Shown: positions 9,774-18,594 of the stretch, one piece after another
Position numbering within the stretch: the stretch's first letter is position 1
Layout of the letters: each line of letters opens with the position of its first letter
Source of the DNA: Saprospiraceae bacterium
Lineage (GTDB): Bacteria > Bacteroidota > Bacteroidia > Chitinophagales > Saprospiraceae
Direction of reading: 5' to 3'
Assembly (NCBI GenBank): GCA_028280415.1
Contig: JANQLV010000008.1
Coordinates: forward strand, 49,301-113,300
DNA: 64,000 nucleotides
The notes under the pieces: model-generated
The model's input: only the letters and a program-made list of their open reading frames with translations
Told to the model about the DNA's origin: nothing
The model's database searches: none
Made by a program: the position numbers and the translations under genes

Positions 9774-12707
9774 ATGGATAGGTTTAAACAAATAATATTA
9801 CTTTGTTTTATAAACATATTGTACTTCAACAGCGTAAATGCACAGGAACTTACATTTATTGGACTTAATATAGTTCCGAATGAGGAAGATACAATTAGAA
9901 TTGGCAATATTAGTTTAGAAAGCTGTACCTACTCAACAGAGTTATTCTTTTTTGCTAATAGTATTCTATTTTATACTGACATTACATTTGATACAAATAA
10001 TACTTATTACGGATTTGTGCCGGTTAGTCCCCCTCCAGTAAGTCTAAACAGATTAACCAGTATGGTCTTCGATCCTTTTTTTGTAGGAACTACGGTCGAG
10101 GATTTCAACGAAACTAAAGAAGGTATGACTTGCGATAAACAAGGGAACCTTTACCTGGCTGGCGAAAAACTAAGTCGATGGAATAGTACGAATGGTCAGG
10201 TTACAGAATTAGGCGATCTCCCTGCTTCAATGTATTGTCAGGGCGATCTGACCTTTAGGCAGGGAAAATTATATATGTCTACCATTGAAAATACACTTGT
10301 TGAAGTTGACTTAAATAATCCGATGAATAGTTCTGTTGTGATGACTTTCCCACCGGGTACGCCAGAGATTCACGGTCTGGCCACAGTCAATCTGGAGTGT
10401 GATAGTGTAGAAACTTATGCGGTAGCTTCAACTTTATTCGATGGCTCTACGATCTATCGGATCGATTTTGATACCTGGACGCTGGAGGAAATCTGTCATT
10501 TTAATTTTTTTATCTCGGGACTGGCTTCTTATGATGAGTGTATATTCCCGGACTGTTTAATTAATGTAGACCTGGATGCTGATAATAGTGCCCAGGCAGT
10601 AGGGGAGAATGATTTTCGTTACGAGCAAGCCTGTAATTTTCCTGTTGCCATAAGTGATACAGATATTAACATTCACTCGGATTTAGAGATGCTGGATTCG
10701 ATCGTCATTACTTTGACAAATTCAGTTAATGCGGAGGAATGGCTAAGTTTGGCTTCGGGTTATAATGTTGACGTATTGGGAAATCAAACAGATCATTTGA
10801 CTATTATAAATAATGGAATGAGTGAAGTGGCTGATTTTACAAATGCACTTCGGAATATTTTGTATAATAATGTACAATCCCCTTTGCAATACGGGGAACG
10901 GATAATTGAAGTCAAAGCCTGGTTTGGACTTTTTGAAAGCGGGATAGCCAAGACGAATGTCCCCATTGATGAAACGATCATTGATCCTTTTTTTACGATT
11001 GATTCAGTAAGCTGCTTTGGTTTTGTGGATGCGTCGATTAGCGCCAATCCTTCCGGTAGTGTCGGGCCGTATAGTTTTTTATGGAATGATGGGAGTGCCG
11101 CTCCACAAATAGATCAACTTTCATCCGGGCAATATCATTTAACGATTTTTGATGCTTTTGGTTGTACAAATAGTTTCGAGATAGAGCTATCTGATCCAGA
11201 TAGCTTGACTGCTTTCATTATTAATTCAACTTTTGATACGATTTGTGATTTTACCGGAATACTGCAAGTCGAAGCGGATGGGGGAACGGGGACTTATTCT
11301 TATTTATGGGACGATGGATTTACAGGCTTTGAAAATGAAAATCTTGAAGCAGGTTCTTACACTGTGACGGTTGAAGATACTAATGGCTGCACCGCAACAG
11401 CAGATTATACTTTGTTTGAAGGAGGCGATATTATTAATAATAATACTCAAACTTCCTGTTTTGGAACGGAAGTCATTATTGATGGGCAAATTTATGCTTC
11501 TGATACTTCGTTCTGTTTAATCTATACTTTAGGAAATGGTTGTGATTCTTTGGAATGTTATGACCTTGATTTTTATGAAGAAAATAATAATGTACTTTCA
11601 GAAAGCATTTGTAAAGGAGATTCAATATTGATTCAAGGAGCATATTACTCAAGGGATACTACAGTCAACTTTATGTACATAGATATGAATGGATGTGATA
11701 GTCTAATAAGTTATGAATTAAATATTTTTGAAGAACCAGTAATTGATTTTGAGACCTCTGGAAGTCTATGTGTTGAAGAAGAAGTTTTGGTTCAGGTAGA
11801 AGGTTTTGAAAATTACGAATGGTCAACGGGAGAAAATGAATCGTTTATCATTATAAATGAAGCAGGAACATATCAAGTTACCGCTACAGATAATAATAAC
11901 TGTATCGCAAGTAGCGAAATATTTATTGATGATCCTCAAATAGAAATTGAATTAACAACATTTGATCTTACCTGTTTTGAAAGTGCAGACGGAATTATTC
12001 GTATTGATTCAGTCACGGGAGGAACTGCACCATACTTATTTAAGCTCAATGATAGTCCATTCATATTAGATTCTACCTTTGATAATTTATCAGCAGGTAC
12101 TTATCTCTTGGAAGTTCAAGATGCCCAGGGATGTATAGAGTTCGTTAATATTGAATTAATACAGCCAGGTCCTATTAGTATTGTCGGTGAAGATAATTAT
12201 TCAGTTACTCTTGGAACATCAATAGATATAATGATAGGAACGAATGCAGTATCTCCACAAATTTCCTGGTCCCCCTCTAACTTCTTAGATTGTACTGATT
12301 GTTTTGAAAACTCGATCACTCCTGCAAACTCAATCAGTTATGAAGTAGTCGTTACAGATGGAACTGGTTGTACAGCCATTAAGATCATAAGTATTGATGT
12401 ATCTGAAGATATTAATATTTTTGTTCCTAATATTTTTACTCCAAATGGAGATAGCAAAAATGATGTTCTGACCGTCTATGCCAATCCCGATGCTGTTCCC
12501 CAAATAATCGATCTTACTATCATGAGCCGTAATGGCCATGTTGTTCACCAAAGTCAAAATTTTTCGCCTAATGATTTTAATGCTGGTTGGGATGGGACAT
12601 TTCGTGGAAAAAGAGCACAATCCGGAGTTTATATTCTATACGTTACATTTGAAAAAATCAATGGACAAATAGAACAAGAGATTTATACGATTACCTTATT
12701 AAGATAG
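9774..12707 (+). CDS. Secreted SprB-repeat protein with gliding-motility (type B) C-terminal domain
   Basis: 977 residues from the ATG at 9774, which starts a good signal peptide (MDRFKQIILLCF..VNAQ). In-frame starts at 9723 (TTG) and 9750 (ATG) lie in or next to the upstream terminator. The N-terminal third resembles a six-bladed propeller (L-Y-L-A-G-E-K-L, G-K-L-Y-M-S-T). A beta-sandwich region follows, then two adjacent SprB-like units (about 405-550, with Y-S-F-L-W-N-D-G and Y-S-Y-L-W-D-D-G), an intervening part with N-G-C-D-S-L motifs, and a third unit at about 725-800. The last 95 residues are a CHU_C/gliding-motility type B sorting domain: I-F-T-P-N-G-D-x-x-N-D, W-D-G-T-F-R-G, S-G-V-Y-I-L-Y-V. 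It is probably a T9SS-exported surface protein of the SprB class. The ligand is unknown. Confidence 0.85.
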   Translation: MDRFKQIILLCFINILYFNSVNAQELTFIGLNIVPNEEDTIRIGNISLESCTYSTELFFFANSILFYTDITFDTNNTYYGFVPVSPPPVSLNRLTSMVFDPFFVGTTVEDFNETKEGMTCDKQGNLYLAGEKLSRWNSTNGQVTELGDLPASMYCQGDLTFRQGKLYMSTIENTLVEVDLNNPMNSSVVMTFPPGTPEIHGLATVNLECDSVETYAVASTLFDGSTIYRIDFDTWTLEEICHFNFFISGLASYDECIFPDCLINVDLDADNSAQAVGENDFRYEQACNFPVAISDTDINIHSDLEMLDSIVITLTNSVNAEEWLSLASGYNVDVLGNQTDHLTIINNGMSEVADFTNALRNILYNNVQSPLQYGERIIEVKAWFGLFESGIAKTNVPIDETIIDPFFTIDSVSCFGFVDASISANPSGSVGPYSFLWNDGSAAPQIDQLSSGQYHLTIFDAFGCTNSFEIELSDPDSLTAFIINSTFDTICDFTGILQVEADGGTGTYSYLWDDGFTGFENENLEAGSYTVTVEDTNGCTATADYTLFEGGDIINNNTQTSCFGTEVIIDGQIYASDTSFCLIYTLGNGCDSLECYDLDFYEENNNVLSESICKGDSILIQGAYYSRDTTVNFMYIDMNGCDSLISYELNIFEEPVIDFETSGSLCVEEEVLVQVEGFENYEWSTGENESFIIINEAGTYQVTATDNNNCIASSEIFIDDPQIEIELTTFDLTCFESADGIIRIDSVTGGTAPYLFKLNDSPFILDSTFDNLSAGTYLLEVQDAQGCIEFVNIELIQPGPISIVGEDNYSVTLGTSIDIMIGTNAVSPQISWSPSNFLDCTDCFENSITPANSISYEVVVTDGTGCTAIKIISIDVSEDINIFVPNIFTPNGDSKNDVLTVYANPDAVPQIIDLTIMSRNGHVVHQSQNFSPNDFNAGWDGTFRGKRAQSGVYILYVTFEKINGQIEQEIYTITLLR

Positions 12708-12741
12708 CTATGATATTATTTTAAAATGGAATCGATAATAC

Positions 12742-12769
12742 CCGATAAAGCATACAAATACTTTATCGG
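12742..12769. terminator. Hairpin between convergent genes (related to that at 14206-14246)
   Basis: CCGATAAAG / CTTTATCGG, 9 bp with a 10-base loop, between the SprB gene and the convergent DoxX gene. It has no T-run on either strand, so terminator function is uncertain. The core CCGATRAAG / CTTYATCGG recurs at 14209 with an A-T to G-C compensated pair. Confidence 0.5.
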
Positions 12770-12800
12770 ATACTACCATCGGATACCACTTCGTTACTAA

Positions 12801-13169
12801 CTAAGCATAAACATTAGATGTTTTTCGATAATAGAAATAGGATAGCCCGGTAATGATAAGCCCAACAAGCGCAGCAATATGTTCTCCATCATTTATATTA
12901 ATATGGGCACTGGCCGCTAACAGTAAATTAAAAACAAATCCAGCATAGGCCCATTCTTTTAACATTTTGGACTTATTTGTCCAAATGGCGATTAATCCTA
13001 AAATCTTGGCGATGGCTAATGGATAGATGATGTAAACAGGAAAACCAAATTTCGTAAATGACTCGCTTGCCATCTCATACTGAGCAAAATACATTACAGC
13101 ACTAAATGTCATTAATAGTGTCAGCAATCCTGTCGTGATTCTGTAAATTAATAAATCTCTTTTTTTCAT
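12801..13169 (-). CDS. DoxX-like small membrane protein
   Basis: 122 residues with four predicted membrane segments (about 10-30, 45-63, 72-90, 98-114). F-x-K-F-G-F-P at about 38-44 and Y-P-L-A-I-A-K-I-L-G-x-x-A at about 49-61 are typical of the DoxX-like/SURF4-like family (PF13564). These proteins are often controlled by MarR or similar regulators and tied to redox or solvent stress, though no substrate is known. It lies 63 bases downstream of the marR-type gene on the same strand. The gap contains an exact copy of the operator core that precedes marR, so it probably has its own repressible promoter. Confidence 0.8.
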   Translation of the reverse strand: MKKRDLLIYRITTGLLTLLMTFSAVMYFAQYEMASESFTKFGFPVYIIYPLAIAKILGLIAIWTNKSKMLKEWAYAGFVFNLLLAASAHININDGEHIAALVGLIITGLSYFYYRKTSNVYA

Positions 13170-13199
13170 AATTTTAATATAATTTACTTACCAGGATGG

Positions 13200-13217
13200 T
13201 ATTTACCCTGGTAAATA
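13200..13217. promoter_or_regulatory. MarR operator copy 2 (in front of doxX-like gene)
   Basis: Perfect inverted repeat TATTTACC-CT-GGTAAATA. Read on the minus strand it is TATTTACCAGGGTAAATA, identical over 18 bases to the core of operator copy 1 (13714-13731). A further half-like TTACC lies just to its left at 13188-13192. It sits between the MarR stop codon and the DoxX start, placed to control DoxX. Confidence 0.75.
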
Positions 13218-13232
13218 TCGGGTTAAAAAAAT

Positions 13233-13682
13233 TTATTCTCTAAGTTTGTCTAGTATACGGCTTACAATTATAGCTTCTTCATTTGTTACATTATCGGCAA
13301 AGCTCTTATGCGAGCCATCATCATGATCATCAATTCTTTTGAGTAAGCTCAAACCTTGTTTAGTGATTCTTAAATAAACTGCTCTTCTATCTTCTTCCCC
13401 TCTAAACCTTTCAAGCAATTTTTTGTCAACCAATTTGTCGCACAGCCTGGTAGCATTAGGTGATTTTTCCACCATTCTGTTTCTGACTTCATTCATATTT
13501 AACCAATCATTTGCCCCTCTTAAAATTCTCAGAATATTAAACTGCTGGGGAGATATCCCAAATGGCTTGATGAATTCACTAAATTGGTTCTTGATCCAAT
13601 TACCCGTAAAGACGATATTCGAAAGCATTCGATGCTTGTCATTTTGGAATCGGGTCTTCATTTCATCGTCTATTCTTGCCAT
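13233..13682 (-). CDS. MarR-family transcriptional regulator
   Basis: 149 residues. The winged helix is clear: F-G-I-S-P-Q-Q-F-N-I-L-R-I-L-R (about 41-55) as the first helices, V-E-K-S-P-N-A-T-R-L-C-D-K-L as the recognition helix, and the wing G-E-E-D-R-R-A-V-Y-L-R-I-T (about 95-107) with the family's D-R-R motif. It lacks the extra Cys typical of OhrR-type peroxide sensing at the N-terminus, so the signal is unknown. The start at 13682 is 21 bases from a 40-bp perfect palindrome that overlaps the likely -7 box, indicating autorepression. The same core precedes the DoxX gene downstream. Confidence 0.88.
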   Translation of the reverse strand: MARIDDEMKTRFQNDKHRMLSNIVFTGNWIKNQFSEFIKPFGISPQQFNILRILRGANDWLNMNEVRNRMVEKSPNATRLCDKLVDKKLLERFRGEEDRRAVYLRITKQGLSLLKRIDDHDDGSHKSFADNVTNEEAIIVSRILDKLRE

Positions 13683-13698
13683 TTCACATTTGTTTTCA

Positions 13699-13706
13699 CA
13701 AATATA
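13699..13706 (-). promoter_or_regulatory. Likely -7 box of the marR gene
   Basis: On the minus strand this reads TATATTTG, a match to the Bacteroidota -7 consensus TANNTTTG, 17-24 bases upstream of the start codon. Its distal half overlaps the edge of the operator palindrome at 13703-13742. No TTG is present at the ideal -33 spacing. Confidence 0.55.
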
Positions 13707-13742
13707 CTAAAAATATTTACCAGGGTAAATATTTTTAGTATA
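13703..13742. promoter_or_regulatory. MarR operator copy 1, 40-bp perfect palindrome
   Basis: Two 19-base arms (13703-13721 and 13724-13742) pair without mismatch around a central AG. The inner 18 bases, TATTTACCAGGGTAAATA, recur exactly at 13200-13217. It covers the -33 to -7 region of the marR promoter, a position for autorepression. Confidence 0.8.
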
Positions 13743-13772
13743 AAATGCACAAATTATTGAATTTAAGATGCT

Positions 13773-14054
13773 TTATGTATAGGATGTGACTACATTCAAC
13801 TTCCTTGTGTATTGGCCTCTTTTCACTTTTCTAAGTGCTATAAAAGCAATTATACCTATGATAAGTTCTCCTATCATTGCGATGAATAAACCTTGAGCAG
13901 GCATACCATCCAGGACGAAACTCAACAGTCGCCCGAATCCATATGAAAGAAAAAACAGCGTAGCGAGTAAAAGTGCTATATATGCCCAATTTGCTCGAAA
14001 AGCTCCTGTGAGTATAATGAGGCTAATAGATCGTATCGCAGCCCCAACAGTATC
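13773..14054 (-). pseudogene. Decayed DUF4345-like membrane protein
   Basis: Reading the minus strand from 14054 to the TAA at 13773-13775 gives 93 codons of membrane-protein sequence. It includes Y-G-F-G-R-L-L-S-F-V-L-D-G-M-P and I-G-E-L-I-I-G-I-I-A, the C-terminal signature I associate with DUF4345. The frame is closed by TAG immediately upstream, and the only ATG before the conserved part is internal. The N-terminal membrane segment is therefore missing or shifted out of frame. It lies divergent from the marR promoter region and is probably a relic of the same island. Confidence 0.6.
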
Positions 14055-14073
14055 CTAAAAAGTAAACCAGCAT

Positions 14074-14175
14074 TTAATCATCATCAAGTTTACATTGAGC
14101 GGCCTCCATTTCTTGAGCATCGCTTGCTTCAATTAAAACAATAAAATCATTGATTTCTATAATATCCGTTGTCAT
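14074..14175 (-). CDS. 33-aa ORF, possibly a gene fragment
   Basis: An ATG at 14175 opens 33 codons (M-T-T-D-I-I-E-I-N-D-F-I-V-L-I-E-A, ending K-L-D-D-D) just upstream of the DUF4345 relic. The amphipathic composition looks protein-like. It is too short to assign, and it may be the 5' remains of a gene lost by deletion. Confidence 0.25.
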   Translation of the reverse strand: MTTDIIEINDFIVLIEASDAQEMEAAQCKLDDD

Positions 14176-14205
14176 TTTTTAATTGTTGCCAACAAAATAA
14201 CAAAA

Positions 14206-14246
14206 GTATCCGATGAAGTATTTCATAATATAACTTCATCGGATAC
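14206..14246 (-). terminator. Terminator of porW, 14-bp perfect stem
   Basis: GTATCCGATGAAGT / ACTTCATCGGATAC with a 13-base loop, 20 bases past the porW stop. On the minus strand it is followed by a T-rich tract (TTTTGTTATTTTG). The core is related to the hairpin at 12742-12769. Confidence 0.8.
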
Positions 14247-14265
14247 AGTCACAATAACCTTGGAT

Positions 14266-17202
14266 TTATTGATAATTTTCCTGGAAGAATTCCCGGTAAG
14301 AATCGATTTCTTTGTTTTTAAGTACCTGACGATAATTGTACTGCGTAATCGGGAACACTTCGTATTCGATACCTTCAGGAAGGTAAGAAGCACCATTCAA
14401 TTTAATACCCTCAAAATAACTCATGGCAATTTCCTTATTTTTGAATCTTCGAATGACCAGGCTAGGTGTTTTAGATTCTACCCCCAAATAAACATTGGCT
14501 ACTCTTAGCTTATCCAGCTTGTGATATTGACGATGATAATCCGAAACCGAAGCCTTGGCATTGGATAATTTGATGTTTTTACCACTTAATACCACAATGC
14601 AATAGTGCATTTTATTATCTTCAATTTTGAAAGTATTTTCGCCTTTTGCCTTTTTGTTTTCACCACCTACCTTTTCTTTATCTTCAATAGAAATATCTTT
14701 GACTCCTAAAAGCAATAATATCTCCCGGGCCCGCTTTTGTTCCGGGGTCCCCGGATATTTGGCGATTACCTCGCGAAGCTCTTTTTCATAGGCATCTTTA
14801 CCCTGAATATTTCCAAGACACATAGCATTCAGCAATGCAAATCGAGCCTGAAGGGCATTGCTTGGCCCGAATAATTCGGAAGCCTTGACCGCTCTTTGTG
14901 CAGCATCCTGGTATTTTCCTTTTTTGAAAGAAATATAAGTCTCATCATAATAAACAGTAAGTCTTCGTTCTTCTTCTTTACTGTTTTCAAGGAAATTGGG
15001 ATCTTTCAACACTCTGGCATAGGTAGTGTTCGGATATTTACCCGTGATTTTATCGTAATACTCTTTTGCTTTTGCACTGTTCCCAAGGTCCGTATGGGCC
15101 AGATAAAGAAAATACCAGGAATCCAGCTCATGCTTATTATCGGGGAATCTCGAATTAAGCTCCTCCAGCGTTTGTACGGCTTTATCATTCAATTCCAAAC
15201 GATCCCGGTAAAGGCTTCCCAGTTTAAACATCGCATCGACGATTTTATCTTCGGCAGCCTTGATCTCGGCGGCATTACTCGGGACATCCTTGAGTAAACT
15301 TTTAATATCGTCTTCTGTTAAAACACCAGAAGGAACCTCTTCAACTATTTCTTCTTGTACAATATCTCCTGCCCCGCGCCGATTAGCCCTTCTCCAGTTA
15401 TCTTCCAATGGTCTTTTGTCCCATCTTTTGTCGAAATCCTTTTTACCCTTTTTGATTGTTCTTTCATTATAGGCGAAGAAAGTACTTGCAGCTACATTAT
15501 TTCCACCACGGTTAGATGGGCGCCGATTGTTAAATTTATCCGGTGTATTTTTCTTGTTTGCTCCTGATTTCAATTGGTTAATTCGGTCTTCTTCCTGTTG
15601 CTGACGTATTTTATAAGCCAAAGCTTCTTTTTCCTTATCGCTGAGTTTGCTGAGCCTCAATAAAGAATCCTGCTCCTGAATAATCAGGATGTTTTCGGCA
15701 ATTTCAGTCAGATTATTGCTAAACTTGGTAATTCTGTCGTAGCGTTCATCGGTTTTAGGTAAAACCTGGAGTGTGCTATCGAAATAAAGCTTGGCATTAA
15801 CGAAATCCTGATTTTCATAGTATAGGTCAGCCAATAGAGCATAAGATTCGGCTTTTTGAGCTTTGTTAGCACTACTGAAATTCAGGGATCTTTGCAGATA
15901 AGTGATTGCATCCTCTTTATTGTTATTTTTTAATGCAATATCAGCCAGCGTAAAATAGATTTGGTCACGGTATTCTTCATTTTTTATATCCTTCACCATT
16001 TTTTCCAAATCCTTTGTGATTTGCGCCGCTGTAGCCCGACCATTTACATAATCGTTTTTAGCCATATTCAACTTGGCACTAAAACGCATTTCATAAGAAT
16101 TGCTATTCTTGCTTGCTTTCTCATAAGAAGCATAAGACTCCTCTCCCTGTCCCAATTTCTGATAAATTTGGGCAAGGATATACGAATACCTTGCTCTATT
16201 ATCTTTTTTCTTAGCCCGGTCGATTGCTCTTTTTAGAGGCCCAACTGCTCCTTCGTAATTTTTTTGTTTTAGGAAATAGTGCGCATGAACGGGGGCTAAT
16301 TCCCGTTTTACTTCTTCCAGCGTAGTAGGAGAACGCTCTAGCTCATCTATTATATCCGCTGCATTATCATAGTCCTCTCTTTCAATGTAGGTACGAGCGA
16401 GCCAAAGCTGACCTTCCTGATAAGCAGGAGGTCTTCTAAACATATTGCTTTTTGGAGGTTTTTCATCGCTGTCTTCTTCTACTTCCTTCACTTTCTTTTT
16501 AGGGGCATCCTTTTTCTTCGTTGGCTTTACTTTGGAATCTTTGGTTGATTCTTTTTTTGTTTTGGAGCTGTCTTTTTTCTTGGAAGAAGCACTTTTCTTT
16601 TTCTTGCTGCTGGATTTTTTCTTTTTTTTCTTCTTTAATTTCTTATTTGCCTTTTTCCTTTTCTTGGCGTTTTCTTTCTTTTTCTTTTTTGAAGCACTTT
16701 TCTTTTTGCTGGATTTTTTCTTCTTCTTTTTAGACACTTTTTTACGCTTCTTGCCTTTCTTCTTCATCGTTTCGGGATTAAACTCAGCCGCAAGGTATTC
16801 CAGGGTTTCTTCTGCAGATTCGTAGTCCTGCTTGATAAATTGCGCCTTTCCAAGCATCAGGTAACAATCATCTGTCCAGTCACTTACCCGGTGGATAGTA
16901 GCAACAATAGAGACTTTTTCGATGACAGCATCCATATTACTGGCCACGGATTTAGGATTATCAGTGGCAACATGCCTGAAAACAGGGAGAATTTTATTGT
17001 AATTATCCTGGTATTCCTGATCTAGTTGAGCCACACTTTCGTTAAAAAGTTCATTGGCATTGAAGTATCCGTTGAATTCAGCAGTCGTATTATGATAAAA
17101 TTTGGCGAGTTTACCTACATCTCCCTTTCGCTTTTGAGTAGTACAGGCGCTGACTACCATCAAAGACACGACGAGGAATAAAATTTTGTTGAATCGTACC
17201 AA
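14266..17202 (-). CDS. porW: T9SS lipoprotein PorW/SprE (TPR protein)
   Basis: 978 residues. The lipoprotein signal ends L-M-V-V-S-A-C (Cys20). The conserved start of the family follows (Y-H-N-T-T-A-E-F-N-G-Y-F-N-A-N), then TPR-like helical repeats from about residue 110 to 500 and again at 660-830. A C-terminal domain (about 860-978) ends Y-R-E-F-F-Q. In Bacteroidota this protein is an outer-membrane lipoprotein required for type IX secretion and gliding, and it links the PorKN/Gld motor complex to other T9SS parts. The unusual feature is an almost pure Lys/Ser segment at about residues 146-235, inserted between the first TPR and a conserved P-P-A-Y-Q-E-G-Q-L-W-L-A-R block. It is transcribed alone, with a terminator at 14206-14246 and a divergent M23 gene upstream. 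Confidence 0.88.
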   Translation of the reverse strand: MVRFNKILFLVVSLMVVSACTTQKRKGDVGKLAKFYHNTTAEFNGYFNANELFNESVAQLDQEYQDNYNKILPVFRHVATDNPKSVASNMDAVIEKVSIVATIHRVSDWTDDCYLMLGKAQFIKQDYESAEETLEYLAAEFNPETMKKKGKKRKKVSKKKKKKSSKKKSASKKKKKENAKKRKKANKKLKKKKKKKSSSKKKKSASSKKKDSSKTKKESTKDSKVKPTKKKDAPKKKVKEVEEDSDEKPPKSNMFRRPPAYQEGQLWLARTYIEREDYDNAADIIDELERSPTTLEEVKRELAPVHAHYFLKQKNYEGAVGPLKRAIDRAKKKDNRARYSYILAQIYQKLGQGEESYASYEKASKNSNSYEMRFSAKLNMAKNDYVNGRATAAQITKDLEKMVKDIKNEEYRDQIYFTLADIALKNNNKEDAITYLQRSLNFSSANKAQKAESYALLADLYYENQDFVNAKLYFDSTLQVLPKTDERYDRITKFSNNLTEIAENILIIQEQDSLLRLSKLSDKEKEALAYKIRQQQEEDRINQLKSGANKKNTPDKFNNRRPSNRGGNNVAASTFFAYNERTIKKGKKDFDKRWDKRPLEDNWRRANRRGAGDIVQEEIVEEVPSGVLTEDDIKSLLKDVPSNAAEIKAAEDKIVDAMFKLGSLYRDRLELNDKAVQTLEELNSRFPDNKHELDSWYFLYLAHTDLGNSAKAKEYYDKITGKYPNTTYARVLKDPNFLENSKEEERRLTVYYDETYISFKKGKYQDAAQRAVKASELFGPSNALQARFALLNAMCLGNIQGKDAYEKELREVIAKYPGTPEQKRAREILLLLGVKDISIEDKEKVGGENKKAKGENTFKIEDNKMHYCIVVLSGKNIKLSNAKASVSDYHRQYHKLDKLRVANVYLGVESKTPSLVIRRFKNKEIAMSYFEGIKLNGASYLPEGIEYEVFPITQYNYRQVLKNKEIDSYREFFQENYQ

Positions 17203-17385
17203 ACTAAATAAATGTTTAAATTCGTTGAAAAATTGCCGGAAACAGGCTTTGATTTACAAAGAGTTATACTAATTTCGGCCTAATTTTGTTACAAACCTGG
17301 TGATTGGCATTCATTAGACTTTTCATCATCTAATTTTCAACACCAAAGGCTACAAATTTATTTTAATTTTCGCAAAATTAACACA

Positions 17386-18279
17386 ATGGCAGGCGAAAAT
17401 CAGAAAGAACAAACTTTTCTAGAAAGGCTGAGACATAATTATCGATTGATAATTATGAATAACGAGACTTTTGAGGAGGTCGGCTCTTACCGGTTATCCC
17501 TTTTGAATGTTTACGTTATTGTAAGTTTGGTGGTTGTCTTGGTAGCGATTATCGTAGGAGCCCTGATCGTTTTCACACCGCTTCGAACCTACGTTCCGGG
17601 TTATGGGGATGTTACGAAGCAGGAAGAGTTAATGCGCCTGAATAAGGAATTGGATGAACTACAAAAGATCGTGAATGCACAGCAGGCTTATAATGACAAT
17701 ATTCGCAGGATTCTGGTAGGAGAAGTCCTGGAAAATGCAGAAGAAAATATGTCTGTTGCTGAAATTCCAATGGATTCTGTAGCGGAAATTGATCCCATTA
17801 TAGAAGATGAAATGCTGAGAAAAGAGGTGGAACTGGATCAAGCTGTTCTCGAACGGGAGATTTTGTCTCGTTCAGCAGATTATATCGCCCGGGAAATACC
17901 CCTGGAACAAATGTTTTTTGTACCTCCGATTACCGGGGTAGTCAGTAATCCCTTTAATGAGCGGGATAAACATTTTGGAATAGATATCATTGCGCCTAAA
18001 AATACGCCTATTAAAGCGGCAGCAGATGGATTCGTTTTCGTTTCAGACTGGACACTGGAGACTGGCAATACAATTGGAATTCAACATTCGAATGATCTGA
18101 TAACTTTCTATAAACATAATTCGGCGCTACTCAAACAAACCGGTAGTTATGTCAAAGCAGGAGAAGCAATCGCGATTATTGGAAATACCGGAGAATTGTC
18201 CGATGGCCCTCATCTGCACTTCGAAATTTGGCATAAAGGGAAAGCAATCGATCCCGCCCAATTTATTATTTTCGAATAA
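17386..18279 (+). CDS. Membrane-anchored M23 metallopeptidase
   Basis: 297 residues. A short cytoplasmic N-terminus (about 40 residues) is followed by one membrane span (about 43-66, V-Y-V-I-V-S-L-V-V-V-L-V-A-I-I-V), a periplasmic coiled-coil (about 80-165) and a C-terminal LytM domain. The zinc ligands are present: H-F-G-I-D (His196, Asp200) and H-L-H-F-E-I-W (His276, His278), with G-N-T-G between. It should therefore be an active peptidoglycan endopeptidase acting at the inner-membrane face of the wall. It is divergent from porW across 183 bases. A TAATTTTG -7-like box lies at 17281-17288, but no good -33 partner was found. Confidence 0.88.
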   Translation: MAGENQKEQTFLERLRHNYRLIIMNNETFEEVGSYRLSLLNVYVIVSLVVVLVAIIVGALIVFTPLRTYVPGYGDVTKQEELMRLNKELDELQKIVNAQQAYNDNIRRILVGEVLENAEENMSVAEIPMDSVAEIDPIIEDEMLRKEVELDQAVLEREILSRSADYIAREIPLEQMFFVPPITGVVSNPFNERDKHFGIDIIAPKNTPIKAAADGFVFVSDWTLETGNTIGIQHSNDLITFYKHNSALLKQTGSYVKAGEAIAIIGNTGELSDGPHLHFEIWHKGKAIDPAQFIIFE

Positions 18280-18594
18280 AACTGCATAGATCTGTAGTCC
18301 CTTCAGACCGGGTTTAAATTTCGGGGTTTTACTTTTTTTCTCAAGATTTAAAATACAAGACAGAGCTGATATTGTAATTTTCACACTAATTTCTCTTTCC
18401 TTTTGTAAAAAAAAGTAAAATTATGGCCTGTGGAGGTTAAATTTTAGGTCTAAAATGGTTTCGGAATATAAAATGTCATAATTTTGGGCTTCCTTCCCGA
18501 AGGAAGTAAAAATTTGGATCACTAACCAAAATATAAATTAAAATGGGGATAGTGATTTTCGAAATTATTTAAACATTTTTTGAATAAATTCTTG
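18280..18594. other. Intergenic region before the HAD gene
   Basis: About 315 bases without a gene. It holds a TAATTTTG box at 18479-18486 (a candidate -7 element without a clear -33) and directly after it a short hairpin, CTTCCTT-CCCG-AAGGAAG (18489-18506), which would lie at or near the 5' end of a transcript from that box. No T-run follows the hairpin. Confidence 0.35.

Noticed and set aside
16445..16825. Plus-strand frame of 126 codons, rich in Phe and Leu
   Set aside because: It is the antisense of the Lys/Ser block of porW (AAG/AAA read as CTT/TTT), and its poly-Phe composition is a shadow.
18489..18506. CTTCCTT-CCCG-AAGGAAG hairpin as terminator of the M23 gene
   Set aside because: It is followed by A-rich sequence on the plus strand and lacks a T-run. 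It lies over 200 bases beyond the stop, next to a candidate -7 box.
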